NCBI RefSeq assembly: GCF_024054555.1
Contig: NZ_JAMXLY010000010.1
Coordinates: forward strand, 18,930 to 82,929
Length of the DNA stretch: 64,000 nt
Reading direction: 5' to 3'
Source of the DNA: Segatella cerevisiae
GTDB taxonomy: Bacteria > Bacteroidota > Bacteroidia > Bacteroidales > Bacteroidaceae
Shown here: in pieces, positions 1 to 10,051 of the stretch
How the letters are laid out: every line of letters begins with the position of its first letter
Position numbering within the stretch: position 1 is the first letter of the stretch
Made by a program: the position numbers and the translations under genes
The notes under the pieces: generated by a model
Database searches by the model: none
The model's input: only the letters and a program-made list of their open reading frames with translations
What the model was told of the DNA's origin: nothing

Positions 1-932
1 TGATTGATCTCCTTGTCGATTTTCTGTTCCAGTCCTTTTTGGACCTTATTGCTGATTTGCGAAGCAATCTGGTCTGCGGATTTATCGACCTTCTCAGTTG
101 CATTATTATCCTGATTAGTCTGCTGCTGGTCAGCGGAATTGTCCAGCGGTTGATCCGGGTTCTCTGTCTGGACCTCCATCTTCGTAGGATTCAGGTTGTT
201 GAGCGCTTTCAGAATATCATCCTCGTTGATGGTGTGGACCTTTCCCAGAATACCGAAACTGACGGTGTGGTTCTCATTTCCCCAGTTGATTGTCGTCTTG
301 GAGAAGAGGAGATAGTTGTGGTATTGCAAGAGGGTATCCAGAGCCGTGTCGAAAAATGTCCCGGTAATCATCTTCGTGATCATATTGAACCCTTGGGTGA
401 AGACATCATCGGATTCCTGGTTCTGGTTTTCGTTGGAGGCTTTTTCCACAGCGGTCGTGATCTCACTCTTTATGGCACTTTCATGATCCTGCTTGTTAGG
501 GTTCGTGAAAATAAAAAAGAGCAGGGCGACGATGACGACGGCGAGAGCGATCAACCAAGGTGTACGGTTCTTCTTTTTCTTGTCAGCTTCCGCATCTTCT
601 TTAGTCGGATCACCGGTAGGAGGGAAAGTCTGATCCGTTCCATTGCCTTCAAGAGGACCGTTTGCCCCTGCCGTATAAGCCGATTCTCCATTTTGATGAG
701 CCATGGGAGGAATAGGTGTGTCAGAGACCTTGTCTTGCGGATTAAAAGGAGGAGGAGTCTGGCGAGGATTTCCGCTAAGGATATATTTCAATTGTTCCAC
801 CTGCCAGGCAGGTGTCCAATTAGTCATACCTTCAGCCCACACGAGCGTTTCAGAAGTAATATGCTTTTGAGCAAGTTGTTCAATCGTAAATGGACCGCTT
901 TGTTGACCATTTTCTATGATAAAATATTCCAT
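1..932 (-). CDS. GYF_2-domain single-pass membrane protein, 3' end outside window
   Basis: Read on the minus strand from the ATG at 932 the frame stays open to the window edge, giving 310 residues. Residues 1-50 match a GYF_2 (DUF4339) module: GPFT at 13-16, TLVW at 29-32 and W39 mark the aromatic groove that in this family binds proline-rich peptides. A proline/glycine-rich linker (about 55-110) and a run of lysines precede one transmembrane helix (about 124-143). The remainder is polar, with an Asn/Gln/Asp-rich low-complexity stretch near the truncated end. The orientation is inferred as GYF in the cytoplasm and the C-terminal part outside. It lies 30 bp downstream of the clostripain-like gene on the same strand and is probably co-transcribed with it. 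The function is unknown. Confidence 0.75.
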   Translation of the reverse strand, partial: MEYFIIENGQQSGPFTIEQLAQKHITSETLVWAEGMTNWTPAWQVEQLKYILSGNPRQTPPPFNPQDKVSDTPIPPMAHQNGESAYTAGANGPLEGNGTDQTFPPTGDPTKEDAEADKKKKNRTPWLIALAVVIVALLFFIFTNPNKQDHESAIKSEITTAVEKASNENQNQESDDVFTQGFNMITKMITGTFFDTALDTLLQYHNYLLFSKTTINWGNENHTVSFGILGKVHTINEDDILKALNNLNPTKMEVQTENPDQPLDNSADQQQTNQDNNATEKVDKSADQIASQISNKVQKGLEQKIDKEIN

Positions 933-962
933 AGTTGTAAATTGATGAATAATTATAAAAAA

Positions 963-2231
963 TTAATGAGTAGCTTTCCACCAGTCCGTTTTCTCCTTGC
1001 CTTTCAATGCAACTTTGTTGATGCTCGGATCTGAGGTGGCGATTCCGCAATAGTTCTTGATAGTAATATAAGGTGCCCTCAATCCCAGAGCGGTATAGAG
1101 GGTATCAGTATGGTCTGTTTGACGGATGAGCGACTGCAGCGTGTCTTGACAAGACTTCAGAAGAGAAGCGGGGAGACTATTGTTGTTGGCGTCTTTGAGG
1201 TACTTGACGTAATCCAAGAAATCATAATAGATGGTCGGAACATAGCCTCCCAATATTTGTACACTGTCACGATAGGATTCAGGAAGGGAATAGTTGGCGT
1301 TGATCTTCTTCATGAGCGCTGCAAGTCCGTCCATCTTCCTGCAGTCAATGGCAGACAGAGCCCCGAAAGGATATTCGTAGTTTTTATAGAAATCATAGAA
1401 CGCATCGACCAGTGACGTATAAGTAGGAGCAGAAGAACTCAGATTGTTCCACATCTCTTTATAGGGCATGCCGAGGGCCATGACTTCACTCGTAGAAGCA
1501 ACCAGAAAATTGGTGACGTTTCGCAAGGCAAAAGCCGTCTCCACATTCGCCATATAACAGTCGTCAAAGAGGATAAACTGGAACTTGAACCCCGCATCAC
1601 TTATCCCTTGTGCCAAAGTCGGGATATCAGTGGCATAGTTCTTCAAGTCAGTGACGCTTCCGAAGAAGCGCGTCTTTGCCAAATTGCTGATCTTGAAAGC
1701 AGAGAGCATCGCTGCCGTCCCTGCTGTCCCTGTCTCATAAGGATAGTTCGTCCAATCATCCTTGTAGGTCCACCCTGTGCCATGACACCCGATGATCATC
1801 GCATAGTTCAGAGCGGGGGCCGTCGCTTTCACATCATTCAGGATTTCTGTGATTCCCGATGCAGACGTGTAGGTATGGCCGGTATAGTCCTTTATGGTCT
1901 GATGGATGATCTGACCTTGATTATAGACGATCTCATAGAGTTGGGACTGGGTAGCAGATGTGCTGAGGAATACCAACACCCTTTTGTTACTGAGACCTCC
2001 GGCATTTTTGATGCCCTGTTCCATGCTGTCCAGATTCTGCTGGAAGAAAGAGTAGAGCCCGTTGTCTGAGGTTGAGCCTGTCCAAGGCATATAGACGAAC
2101 AAGGTCTGTTGGGTGATCCCGCTGTCGTCTCCGTCAGTTACGCCGTCTCCACTACTGCAACTGCTGAAGATAAATACCATCAGTAGGACGCAGAACCAAC
2201 CTATGATGAAGCGCCGTCTTTTAACTTTCAT
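963..2231 (-). CDS. Clostripain-family (C11) cysteine peptidase lipoprotein
   Basis: The 422-residue product begins with a basic N-terminus and hydrophobic helix ending in a lipobox with Cys25 (FSSC), so it should be a lipoprotein exposed at the envelope. A C11-type catalytic pair is visible: His150 in CHGTGW after a hydrophobic strand, and Cys225 in FDDCYMANVE. In this clan the enzyme cleaves after basic residues and is often self-processed, but no internal maturation site can be assigned here. The stop codon of valS lies one base upstream of its ATG, so translation is likely coupled to valS, an odd partner for a secreted protease. The GYF_2 protein follows 30 bp later. Physiological substrate unknown. 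Confidence 0.85.
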   Translation of the reverse strand: MKVKRRRFIIGWFCVLLMVFIFSSCSSGDGVTDGDDSGITQQTLFVYMPWTGSTSDNGLYSFFQQNLDSMEQGIKNAGGLSNKRVLVFLSTSATQSQLYEIVYNQGQIIHQTIKDYTGHTYTSASGITEILNDVKATAPALNYAMIIGCHGTGWTYKDDWTNYPYETGTAGTAAMLSAFKISNLAKTRFFGSVTDLKNYATDIPTLAQGISDAGFKFQFILFDDCYMANVETAFALRNVTNFLVASTSEVMALGMPYKEMWNNLSSSAPTYTSLVDAFYDFYKNYEYPFGALSAIDCRKMDGLAALMKKINANYSLPESYRDSVQILGGYVPTIYYDFLDYVKYLKDANNNSLPASLLKSCQDTLQSLIRQTDHTDTLYTALGLRAPYITIKNYCGIATSDPSINKVALKGKEKTDWWKATH

Positions 2232-2232
2232 A

Positions 2233-4920
2233 TTAATGAGACTTTTCGAGTTCGCTGATCGTCTCCTTCAAAGTGTGGATCTTTTCGACAGCGTCACTCT
2301 CTTTCTTACGTTCACGCGCCACGACAGCTTCGGGAGCATGAGAAACGAAATTCTGGTTGCCGAGTTTTGCTCTGACGCCTTTCAGGAAACCTTCGAGGTG
2401 CTGGAGTTGGTTCTTCGCCTTCTCGATTTCCACATCGACGTCGATCAGATTCCCTACGGGGACAGCGTATTCGTTTGTGCCGACCATGAAACCGCTGGCA
2501 TCAGCAGATTTATCTTTGACTGTCTCGATCTTGGAAAGGTTGGCCATCTTCAGGATGACTGCTCCCCATTTGTCGATATCGTGATGGTTGATGGTCTGGA
2601 GGACAAGTTGTTCTTTAGGCGCAATGTTCTTCTGATTGCGGACTGTACGAACGCCACTCACCACTTGTTTCACTTTCTCTATCTGCTCGCACAATTCCTT
2701 TTCTGAATCGGAAGGAGCGGGGATCTGCAGGATGGATTTCATGATGCTCTCACCCTCCTTGCGCGGATAGAGATGCTGCCAGAGTTCCTCTGTGATAAAT
2801 GGCATGAAAGGATGCAGCATCTTCAGCAGGTCATCGAAGAACTTCAATGTTGCCTCGTATGTTGTCTTGTCGAGGGGCTGCCCGTATGCGGGTTTGATCA
2901 TCTCCAGATACCAACTTGAGAATTCGTCCCAGAACAACCGGTAGGTCGTCATCAGGGCCTCTGAGATACGATAACCCTTAAACTGCTCCTCCATCTCTGC
3001 GTTGGCCATTCTCAGTCGGGACTCAAACCATTTGACGGCAATCTTGTTGACCTCGTTGGGTTCACTGTCAACAGTCTTCCACCCTTTGATCAGGCGGAAC
3101 GCATTCCATATCTTGTTGTTGAAGTTGCGCCCTTGTTCACATAAACTCTCATCGAAGAGAATGTCATTGCCTGCAGGGGCACTGAGCATCATCCCCATAC
3201 GGACGCCATCTGCACCATATTTATCTATCAGGGTGATAGGGTCAGGAGAATTTCCCAAACTCTTGCTCATCTTCCGTCCGAGTTTGTCTCTGACGATACC
3301 GGTGAAGTAAACATGTTTGAAAGGATAGATTCCCCTGTACTCGTAACCGGCCATGATCATTCTGGCGACCCAGAAGAAGATGATGTCCGGGCCTGTTACC
3401 AAGTCATTCGTCGGGTAGTAATACTTGATGTCTGCATTGTCAGGATTGTTGATACCGTCGAAGACAGAGATCGGCCAGAGCCAGGAAGAGAACCATGTAT
3501 CGAGGCAGTCACTCTCCTGTTCCAAGTCTGCTGCTTTCACATCCGGATTTTCCTTTTGTGCCAGTTTCAGAGCTTCTTCTGCGTTTTCTGCCACGACGAA
3601 GTCTTTCTGTCCCTTCGTATTGGTGTAATAATAAGCCGGTATGCGATGTCCCCACCATAACTGGCGGCTGATGCACCAGTCCTTGACATTCTCAAGCCAG
3701 TGGCGATAGGTGTTCTTGTATTTCTTGGGATAGAACTCAATGGTATCCTCCATGACTGGGGGGAGGGCGATGTCAGCAAAATGCTTCATGCTCAAAAACC
3801 ACTGGGTACTCAGTTTCGGTTCTATAGGGACGTTGGTGCGCTCGGAGAAGCCGACCTTGTTGTCATAGTCTTCTACCTTTTCCATCAGGCCTGCCTGAGT
3901 CAGATCGATGGCGATCTGCTTTCTGACTTCCATTCTGTCCTGTCCGACATAGAGACCTGCGGCTTTGGAAATGGTACCGTCGTCATTGAAGATATCAATC
4001 GTCTCCAGATGATGCTTCAGACCTAAGGCATGGTCGTTTATATCGTGGGCCGGCGTAACTTTCAAACAACCCGTACCAAACTCGATATCCACATAGTCGT
4101 CTTCTATGACGGGAATCGTCCGGTTGACAAGCGGAACGATGACGTGCTTACCCTTCAGCCAAGTATTCTTCTTGTCTTTGGGGTTGATGCACATGGCCGA
4201 GTCACCCATGATCGTCTCAGGTCTTGTCGTGGCAACGACGGCATAGAAGCCCTTGTCATCACGATGAATGACATTCTCCTTGTCCTGGAGTTGGCAATCC
4301 TGCTCTGCGACACGGTATTTCAGATAGTATAATTTAGAATGTTCGTCCTTGTAGATGACCTCTTCATCAGAAAGTGCAGTCTGAGCCTTCGGATCCCAGT
4401 TGACCATCCTGGCTCCTCTGTAGATATAGCCTTTCTTGTACAGGTCCACAAAAACTTTGATGACGCCTTTGCTGCGCGTCTCATCCATTGTGAAGGCCGT
4501 TCTGTCCCAGTCACAGGAGCAGCCCAGCCGGCGGAGTTGTTTCAGGATGATGCCACCGTGCTCATTGGTCCATTTCCAGGCTTCAGCGAGAAACTGCTCC
4601 CGAGTCAAGTCTGTCTTCCGGATGCCCTTCTGTGCAAGTTTGTTGACAACTTTGGCTTCTGTAGCGATACTGGCATGGTCTGTGCCCGGTACCCAACATG
4701 CATTCTTGCCTTCCATTCTGGCACGGCGTACAAGGATATCCTGTATGGTGTTGTTCAGCATGTGCCCCATGTGCAGTACTCCGGTGACATTGGGGGGCGG
4801 AATAACGATGGTATAAGGTTCACGTCCGTCGGGGTGAGAACTGAATAATTTGTGATCGATCCAGAACTGATACCATTTGGATTCCACTGCTTGTGGGTCA
4901 TACTTACTTGCTAATTCCAT
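2233..4920 (-). CDS. valS: Valyl-tRNA synthetase
   Basis: This 895-residue class Ia synthetase charges tRNA-Val. The HIGH-type signature is in [12 protein letters not shown] near residue 42, the editing (CP1) domain includes [10 protein letters not shown], and the KMSKS loop is [12 protein letters not shown]. The C-terminal about 70 residues form the ValRS coiled coil that clamps the tRNA. Length is normal for Bacteroidota. The ATG at 4920 gives MELASKYDP, a typical start. A -7 box lies at 5071-5078, implying a leader of about 140 nt. The gene heads a three-gene minus-strand cluster with a C11 peptidase and a GYF_2 protein. Confidence 0.97.
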   Translation of the reverse strand: MELASKYDPQAVESKWYQFWIDHKLFSSHPDGREPYTIVIPPPNVTGVLHMGHMLNNTIQDILVRRARMEGKNACWVPGTDHASIATEAKVVNKLAQKGIRKTDLTREQFLAEAWKWTNEHGGIILKQLRRLGCSCDWDRTAFTMDETRSKGVIKVFVDLYKKGYIYRGARMVNWDPKAQTALSDEEVIYKDEHSKLYYLKYRVAEQDCQLQDKENVIHRDDKGFYAVVATTRPETIMGDSAMCINPKDKKNTWLKGKHVIVPLVNRTIPVIEDDYVDIEFGTGCLKVTPAHDINDHALGLKHHLETIDIFNDDGTISKAAGLYVGQDRMEVRKQIAIDLTQAGLMEKVEDYDNKVGFSERTNVPIEPKLSTQWFLSMKHFADIALPPVMEDTIEFYPKKYKNTYRHWLENVKDWCISRQLWWGHRIPAYYYTNTKGQKDFVVAENAEEALKLAQKENPDVKAADLEQESDCLDTWFSSWLWPISVFDGINNPDNADIKYYYPTNDLVTGPDIIFFWVARMIMAGYEYRGIYPFKHVYFTGIVRDKLGRKMSKSLGNSPDPITLIDKYGADGVRMGMMLSAPAGNDILFDESLCEQGRNFNNKIWNAFRLIKGWKTVDSEPNEVNKIAVKWFESRLRMANAEMEEQFKGYRISEALMTTYRLFWDEFSSWYLEMIKPAYGQPLDKTTYEATLKFFDDLLKMLHPFMPFITEELWQHLYPRKEGESIMKSILQIPAPSDSEKELCEQIEKVKQVVSGVRTVRNQKNIAPKEQLVLQTINHHDIDKWGAVILKMANLSKIETVKDKSADASGFMVGTNEYAVPVGNLIDVDVEIEKAKNQLQHLEGFLKGVRAKLGNQNFVSHAPEAVVARERKKESDAVEKIHTLKETISELEKSH

Positions 4921-5225
4921 TTCTTATACTGATTTTAAATTCTTTCCTGACTATTCAAAGCATCGAAAGAGTTGTCTGAGGACAACTGGATTGTAATGCC
5001 GGCAGACTGCCGTTCTCTTGTCTATCGAAAGGTCAGCGCTCTGCTGTCCCTTTGTAAATATATAATGGTGCAAATTTACTAATTTTCTTCTTAATAGTGA
5101 AAAAATCAATGATTTAATCTTTTGTTTTACGAAAATGTGCGAATATATGAGGCATTTATATGAATTATTTTGTACCTTTGTGCTTATCAATAGAACGGAA
5201 TTTCTGACCAGTAAAACGATATAAA
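4921..5225. promoter_or_regulatory. Divergent intergenic region valS / mazG
   Basis: These 305 bp carry outward promoters. For valS, CAAATTTA at 5071-5078 reads TAAATTTG on the minus strand. For mazG, TACCTTTG at 5173-5180 on the plus strand leaves a leader of about 40 nt. Both match the Bacteroidota -7 consensus TAnnTTTG. A short inverted repeat, CGGCAG-A-CTGCCG at 5000-5012, lies in the valS leader. No T-box features were recognised. No credible gene was seen. Confidence 0.6.
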
Positions 5226-6194
5226 GTGCATAGTAAGGAAGAGAAGTTGGAGGCTTTCGGGAGGTTGATGGATGTACAGCACCGCCTGCGTAAAGAATGT
5301 CCTTGGGATCGAAAACAGACTTTTGAGAGCCTGCGTCCTAACACGATAGAAGAGGTCTTTGAACTTTGCGATGCCTTGATGAAAAAGGATTACCGCAATA
5401 TTATGAAAGAACTTGGCGACGTGATGGAGCATGTCGTCTTTTACTGTCTTATGGGAAATGAGGACAATGAATTTGATATCGCTGACGTTTGTAATCAGGA
5501 AGCTGACAAACTGATGTTCCGGCATCCGTTCATAAATTGGTCGAATGGGGCACAGACTCCTGCACAAGGACAACCGAAATGGTCTGTCAGCAATCCGGAT
5601 CTGAAAATCAATGCCCAGGGACAGGTGGTCTATCGGGATGCCCCTGATCAGCCTTCTGAGTCCGGGGCATCATCGGTTCAAGGAGATAAGAAATCCGGAA
5701 ATCTGAATGACGAGGTCCGCAACTCCAAACCCTCCAATGCAAGTGAAGTGGAATCGTCTTGGGAACAGATCAAGCAGAAAGAACGGGACGGCAATCAAAC
5801 GGTCTTGGGCGGTGTGCCCGAAGCTCTGCCTTCCCTCATCAAGGCTTACCGTATTCAGGACAAAGCCCGGAATGTAGGATTTGATTGGAAAGAAAAAGGT
5901 GACGTATGGGCAAAGGTCCGCGAAGAGATGGACGAACTGGAGGTGGAACTCCGGAAGGAAGACAAGGACAAATCGACTAGGGAACTGGGAGATGTCTTGT
6001 TCTCGGTCATCAATGCGGCCAGACTCTATCACCTTAACCCTGACAATGCACTGGAGCATACGAACCGGAAATTCATCAGACGTTTCAACTATGTGGAAAG
6101 AAAAATTAAAGAGACTGGTAAATCCTTTAAAGACGTTACTTTAGAAGATATGGATAAACTTTGGAATGAAGCTAAAAAGGAGGAAAAGGGATGA
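5226..6194 (+). CDS. mazG: Nucleoside triphosphate pyrophosphohydrolase MazG
   Basis: MazG hydrolyses (d)NTPs to NMP and pyrophosphate and in E. coli lowers (p)ppGpp-linked stress responses. The tandem repeat of the family is visible: the first helical module at about residues 10-100 (KECPWDRKQTFESLRP, then EEVFEL and KELGDVMEHVVF) and the second at about 197-315 (PSLIKAYRIQDKARNVGFDW, then REEMDELEVEL and RELGDVLFSVINAARLY), each with the EExxE...ExxD metal-binding pattern. The product is 322 residues against about 265 for E. coli MazG; the excess is a polar linker at about 107-177. The start is GTG at 5226, about 40 nt after the -7 box. The stop overlaps the next ATG by 4 bp. Confidence 0.93.
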   Translation: MHSKEEKLEAFGRLMDVQHRLRKECPWDRKQTFESLRPNTIEEVFELCDALMKKDYRNIMKELGDVMEHVVFYCLMGNEDNEFDIADVCNQEADKLMFRHPFINWSNGAQTPAQGQPKWSVSNPDLKINAQGQVVYRDAPDQPSESGASSVQGDKKSGNLNDEVRNSKPSNASEVESSWEQIKQKERDGNQTVLGGVPEALPSLIKAYRIQDKARNVGFDWKEKGDVWAKVREEMDELEVELRKEDKDKSTRELGDVLFSVINAARLYHLNPDNALEHTNRKFIRRFNYVERKIKETGKSFKDVTLEDMDKLWNEAKKEEKG

Positions 6195-6754
6195 AGAAAA
6201 ATATTTTTTTGATAGGTATTGCCCTGATGGGCATCTTGCTGGTGGCAAGTTGTAAAAATAGTGCCAAGCGTTCACAACCAGCCAAGTCGAAAGTGTCTGC
6301 CACTACTGACAAGACGGATTCGACACTCTATGGTGTTTGCGGTGATGGGACTGCGATGAACAGCCTCGAATTGATCACAGATGCCGGAGACACCATCAAT
6401 TATCTGATCGATGATGAAGAAGGTGCTGAACCTGTTGTCAAGGGCGGTCTCTTTGAAGGTGACCGTATGGCTGTGATCGGACATAAAGGAGAAGGTGACT
6501 GGATAGCTACCAATGTGATTAACCTGACAGCCCTGATGGGAAAGTGGACGAGCATCGACAAGGATTTTGAGATCCTTGAAGGTGGAACGGTCAAGAGTTT
6601 TGTGAAAGAGGAGACGCACCCTTGGACAAGTTGGAAGATCTACAACGGCAGACTGGTGCTGAACAAAGACACCTTCACAATAGACAATCTTGGGGCAGAC
6701 AGTCTCTATCTGGAGAATCATGCCGGCATTTTTGCCTTTAAGCGTCACAAATAA
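6191..6754 (+). CDS. Small lipoprotein with lipocalin-like domain
   Basis: A 187-residue protein with a signal peptide ending in a lipobox (VASCKN, Cys21), hence predicted to be a lipoprotein. The rest shows alternating short beta strands (GDTINYLI, DRMAVIGHK, LMGKWTSIDKDFEILEGGTVKSF, WKIYNGRLVL, FTIDNLGADSLYL) resembling the lipocalin-like lipoproteins common in Bacteroidales; this assignment rests on pattern only. Its ATG overlaps the mazG stop (ATGA), and rnz starts two bases after its stop, so the three genes form a tight operon. The ligand and role are unknown. Confidence 0.75.
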   Translation: MKKNIFLIGIALMGILLVASCKNSAKRSQPAKSKVSATTDKTDSTLYGVCGDGTAMNSLELITDAGDTINYLIDDEEGAEPVVKGGLFEGDRMAVIGHKGEGDWIATNVINLTALMGKWTSIDKDFEILEGGTVKSFVKEETHPWTSWKIYNGRLVLNKDTFTIDNLGADSLYLENHAGIFAFKRHK

Positions 6755-6756
6755 TA

Positions 6757-7674
6757 GTGGAACCTTTCAAGATACATATTATGGGGTGTGGTTCTGCTAT
6801 GCCCACATTAAAGCATCACCCCTCTTCTCAGGTCATAGAGATCAGGAACAAACTCTTTATGATTGATTGTGGGGAAGGCACTCAGATCCAGTTGCGTCGT
6901 TTCAAAATACGATTCACGAAAATCTCAGCTGTTTTCCTTTCACACCTCCACGGTGACCACTGTTTCGGACTGCTTGGGATGATCAGTACTTTTGGGATGG
7001 TCGGCAGAACGGCCACATTGAATATCTATGCCCCGGCATACTATGAACCGATCTTGAAGAAAGAGATCGATTTCTTCTGCCAAGGTCTAGAATTCGATGT
7101 GCAATTCCATCCGGTGGATACGAAGAGTCAAAAACTGATATATGAAGACCGGAGCTTGACGGTGGAGACCATACCGTTGGTGCATCGTGTCCCCTGCTGC
7201 GGCTATCTTTTCAAGGAGAAACCGACGCTTCCGCATATCAAGAGGGATGTGATCGACTGCTACGAAGTGCCGGTCTCTCAGATCAACAATATAAAAGCCG
7301 GTGCAGACTGGACGACCAAAGACGGGGAAGTGATTCCCAATGCTGAGTTCGTGGAACCTGCAGATCCGGCACGCTCTTATGCCTATTGCAGTGATACAAG
7401 ATATGTGCCTGATCTGTACAAAAGGGTGGAAGGCGTCAGCGTCCTCTATCATGAGTCCACGTATGTCCAGAAAGATGCGGAAAGAGCAAAACTGTATTAT
7501 CACAGCACCGCACAGCAGGCTGCACAGGTGGCCAAGGACGCAAAGGCCGGAAAGTTGTTGCTGGGTCATTACAGTTCACGCTACGATGACGAGCGTCCGA
7601 TGCTCAAAGAAGCCCAAGCGGTTTTTCCGAATAGCCATCTGACTCACGAAGGAGACGTTTTTGAGGTGGGTTGA
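6757..7674 (+). CDS. rnz: Ribonuclease Z (tRNA 3' endonuclease)
   Basis: This metallo-beta-lactamase-fold enzyme removes the 3' trailer of tRNA precursors. That is relevant here because the two tRNAs in the window have no encoded CCA. The zinc motif HLHGDH lies at about residues 62-67, preceded by MIDCGEGTQIQLRR, and later ligands are in YCSDTRY, HESTY and GHYSSRY. Length (305) is normal for bacterial RNase Z. The start is GTG at 6757, supported because EPFKIHIMGCGSAMPT matches the usual RNase Z N-terminus; the next ATG would delete the first strand. It is the third gene of the mazG operon. Confidence 0.95.
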   Translation: MEPFKIHIMGCGSAMPTLKHHPSSQVIEIRNKLFMIDCGEGTQIQLRRFKIRFTKISAVFLSHLHGDHCFGLLGMISTFGMVGRTATLNIYAPAYYEPILKKEIDFFCQGLEFDVQFHPVDTKSQKLIYEDRSLTVETIPLVHRVPCCGYLFKEKPTLPHIKRDVIDCYEVPVSQINNIKAGADWTTKDGEVIPNAEFVEPADPARSYAYCSDTRYVPDLYKRVEGVSVLYHESTYVQKDAERAKLYYHSTAQQAAQVAKDAKAGKLLLGHYSSRYDDERPMLKEAQAVFPNSHLTHEGDVFEVG

Positions 7675-7855
7675 AGATCATCGGGATTTGAAAGTCGCAT
7701 CGGAAGGATTGGACTGGAAATGTCGTGATTTTTATATCTAGGCACCAAATTCTAATCGATGTGGGCATTGGCTGAATACAGATGAGGAAAGAAGTCCTTT
7801 TTATTTCTAGGGAACGGATCGTAAGGTAAGAGAAAAGAATGTCCGCCGGAGCTTA

Positions 7856-9460
7856 ATGAAGTTATCAATTGTGAAATTATTTAGATTCTTTTTGCTGGTC
7901 ATCTGCTTGCTTGGCAGTCTCACGGCATGTAACAATAAATTAGCAAATCCTAATACACAACTATCGCTTCATTCATACAGTGAATTAAGATCGGATACAT
8001 TGACTTTGAGTCCGTCTCGCGTTCGGGCAGAGATTGATAGTTGTATTGCCCATGATGAGGATTCATTGACCACTGATTATCGGATTCGCCAGTATTATCT
8101 GAATAGGGGAGATTTTCTATGGATAGACAGAAAAGGTGTTGATGCACGTGCAGATACCGTGCTTTCCTGGTTGAAGACGGTCAAGGATATGGGGTTCTCG
8201 CTGAAGAAGTTCCATGTCCGTCAGATCGAGCGTGATTTGCAGAGGATCCGCAGTTTACAATTTGATCATGTGAATAATATCAATGTTGTCATGGGTCGTT
8301 TGGAATACAATCTGAGTAAAGGCTTTTTCCGCTATGCGGTGGGCCAACGCTTTGGATTTATGAATCCTGATTATGTATTCAATCATCTTGAACCTTCAGA
8401 GGAGTCCTCTTCTGACAGTCAGGCTGTGACGAACTATTTGCAGCTCTTCGCTCTCCCCATGGAACACGCTACAAAGGCCTTTTATCAGTTGTCTCTCCGG
8501 AAGGTCAAACAGGACAGTATATCGGAATTCCTGCGTACTGTTCAACCCAAGAGTCCTTTCTACAACAGACTGTTGGCTCTCCTGAAGACTGCGCAGGGTA
8601 GGAGAGAAAGGAATCTGATCCTTTGCAATATGGAAAGGTGCCGCTGGCGGTTAAAGGATTATCCTCAAAGGCATCGGAAATATGTCGTCGTCAATATCCC
8701 ATCCTTTGCCCTTCATGCTGTAGACGGCACCTCTGATCTGGTGATGCGTGTGGGCTGTGGAACAAGTGTGACTAAAACACCGCTGCTGATGAGCGCTGTG
8801 AAACGAATGGATATCAACCCGCAATGGATCGTGCCGAAGAGCATCATCAAGAAAAGTATCGTCCAACATGCCGGAGATAATGCCTATTTCCAAACCAAGA
8901 GGTTTTTTATCCTGGAGAGGTCAAGCGGGGAGACTGTTGATCCCCGGCGGACGACCAGGGCAATGCTCCTGAGTCCTGACTATGCTGTGATACAAGAAGG
9001 GGGGAAGGAAAACTCATTAGGGCGGATCATCTTCCGATTCAATAATGATTTCTCCATTTACCTCCACGATACGTCTTCCAAGGAATTCTTCTCACAGGAA
9101 AACAGGGGTGTGAGCCATGGTTGTGTCAGAGTGCAGAAACCATTTAAATTGGCGGTCTTCCTCTTGGGTAAAAAGGATCCTCACTTGATAGAACGGATTC
9201 GCTATTCCATGTCTGCTGATATCTCTTCCGTTCAGCATCATCTGTATGACGGGCAGGACCAAAAGGAAGACGGTGAGGATGAGGGCAAGGATGACCTCAA
9301 TCACCACTTGCTGCTCAATACCGTGAGCGTACGTCCCCCGGTCCCTATCTATATCATTTATTATACCCTCTATCCGGGGAAAGACGGACAACTTAAAAGA
9401 TATGACGATATTTACAGTTATGATCGTGTGATTCTACATTTTCTAAGGAATTATCAGTGA
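7856..9460 (+). CDS. L,D-transpeptidase lipoprotein (YkuD domain, YcbB/LdtD-like)
   Basis: A 534-residue envelope enzyme predicted to form 3-3 peptidoglycan cross-links or attach proteins to muramyl peptides. The signal peptide ends in LTAC with Cys25 as lipobox. An N-terminal scaffold domain (about 75-240) of the YcbB type includes DFLWIDRKG and YNLSKGFFRYAVGQ. The YkuD catalytic domain spans about 275-440, with His404 (YLHD) and the nucleophile motif SHGCVRV, Cys423. The last about 90 residues are an extra tail. Its stop overlaps the GTG start of the ECF sigma gene by 4 bp, so cell-wall remodelling and the sigma factor are translationally coupled. The 180 bp upstream contain no gene. Confidence 0.9.
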   Translation: MKLSIVKLFRFFLLVICLLGSLTACNNKLANPNTQLSLHSYSELRSDTLTLSPSRVRAEIDSCIAHDEDSLTTDYRIRQYYLNRGDFLWIDRKGVDARADTVLSWLKTVKDMGFSLKKFHVRQIERDLQRIRSLQFDHVNNINVVMGRLEYNLSKGFFRYAVGQRFGFMNPDYVFNHLEPSEESSSDSQAVTNYLQLFALPMEHATKAFYQLSLRKVKQDSISEFLRTVQPKSPFYNRLLALLKTAQGRRERNLILCNMERCRWRLKDYPQRHRKYVVVNIPSFALHAVDGTSDLVMRVGCGTSVTKTPLLMSAVKRMDINPQWIVPKSIIKKSIVQHAGDNAYFQTKRFFILERSSGETVDPRRTTRAMLLSPDYAVIQEGGKENSLGRIIFRFNNDFSIYLHDTSSKEFFSQENRGVSHGCVRVQKPFKLAVFLLGKKDPHLIERIRYSMSADISSVQHHLYDGQDQKEDGEDEGKDDLNHHLLLNTVSVRPPVPIYIIYYTLYPGKDGQLKRYDDIYSYDRVILHFLRNYQ

Positions 9461-10002
9461 ATAAAGACGACGCAGAAATCTTAAGGCTACTTAGATCTCC
9501 CGATACATGTAGAAAAGGATTTGAGAGACTAGTCAAAGTGTACAGTGAACCACTGTACTGGAAAGTGCGTCATATCGTCTTAAGTCATGAGGACACTGAC
9601 GATGTCCTACAGAACACCTTCCTCAAGATCTGGTCGAAGTTGTCTCAATTCCAAGGGAAGTCCAATCTCTCGACTTGGGTCTATCGGATAGCGATCAATG
9701 AAGCTCTCGACTGCCTCCGCCACAGAAAGAATATTTCTGAACTCAGTTCTGATGATCAGATGACCATGGCAAACCGCCTTTTGGCAGATGACTATTTTGA
9801 CGGTGATGAAGCTGAAGCCTTGCTTCGTGAGGCCATAGCCCGCCTGCCGGAAGTCCAGCGGATCGTCTTCAATCTCCGCTATTACGAGAAGATGAGGTAT
9901 TCTGAGATGAGTCAGGTCTTGAACACTTCTGAGGGAGCGCTGAAAGCAAGTTATCATCTGGCAGTTCAGAAGATTACAAAATTTTTGAAATTGAATGATT
10001 AA
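9457..10002 (+). CDS. ECF-type RNA polymerase sigma factor
   Basis: A 181-residue sigma-70 family protein of the extracytoplasmic-function class. Region 2 covers about 20-90 (FERLVKVYSEPLYWKVRHIV, then DTDDVLQNTFLKIWSKL and STWVYRIAINEALDCLR), and region 4 covers about 125-178 (LPEVQRIVFNLRYYEKMRYSEMS, then TSEGALKASYHLAVQKI). There is no region 1 or 3. It starts at GTG 9457 inside the stop of the L,D-transpeptidase gene. It is followed after 50 bp by a small membrane protein and then a small exported protein, the usual order sigma, anti-sigma, periplasmic sensor. It probably controls its own operon in response to envelope stress; the inducing signal is not visible. Confidence 0.93.
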   Translation: MNKDDAEILRLLRSPDTCRKGFERLVKVYSEPLYWKVRHIVLSHEDTDDVLQNTFLKIWSKLSQFQGKSNLSTWVYRIAINEALDCLRHRKNISELSSDDQMTMANRLLADDYFDGDEAEALLREAIARLPEVQRIVFNLRYYEKMRYSEMSQVLNTSEGALKASYHLAVQKITKFLKLND

Positions 10003-10051
10003 ACTTTTGATTTCTATACACGTCTAATCATAAAGGAGAAGATATTAGAAT

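Noticed and set aside
39..1034. 331-codon plus-strand open frame at the left edge
   Set aside because: It is antisense to the GYF_2 protein, whose domain motifs and transmembrane helix are convincing; the plus frame has no recognisable features and also runs into the C11 peptidase gene.
4921..5064. Possible T-box leader of valS
   Set aside because: No T-box sequence or specifier loop was recognised, and T-boxes are not typical of Bacteroidota.
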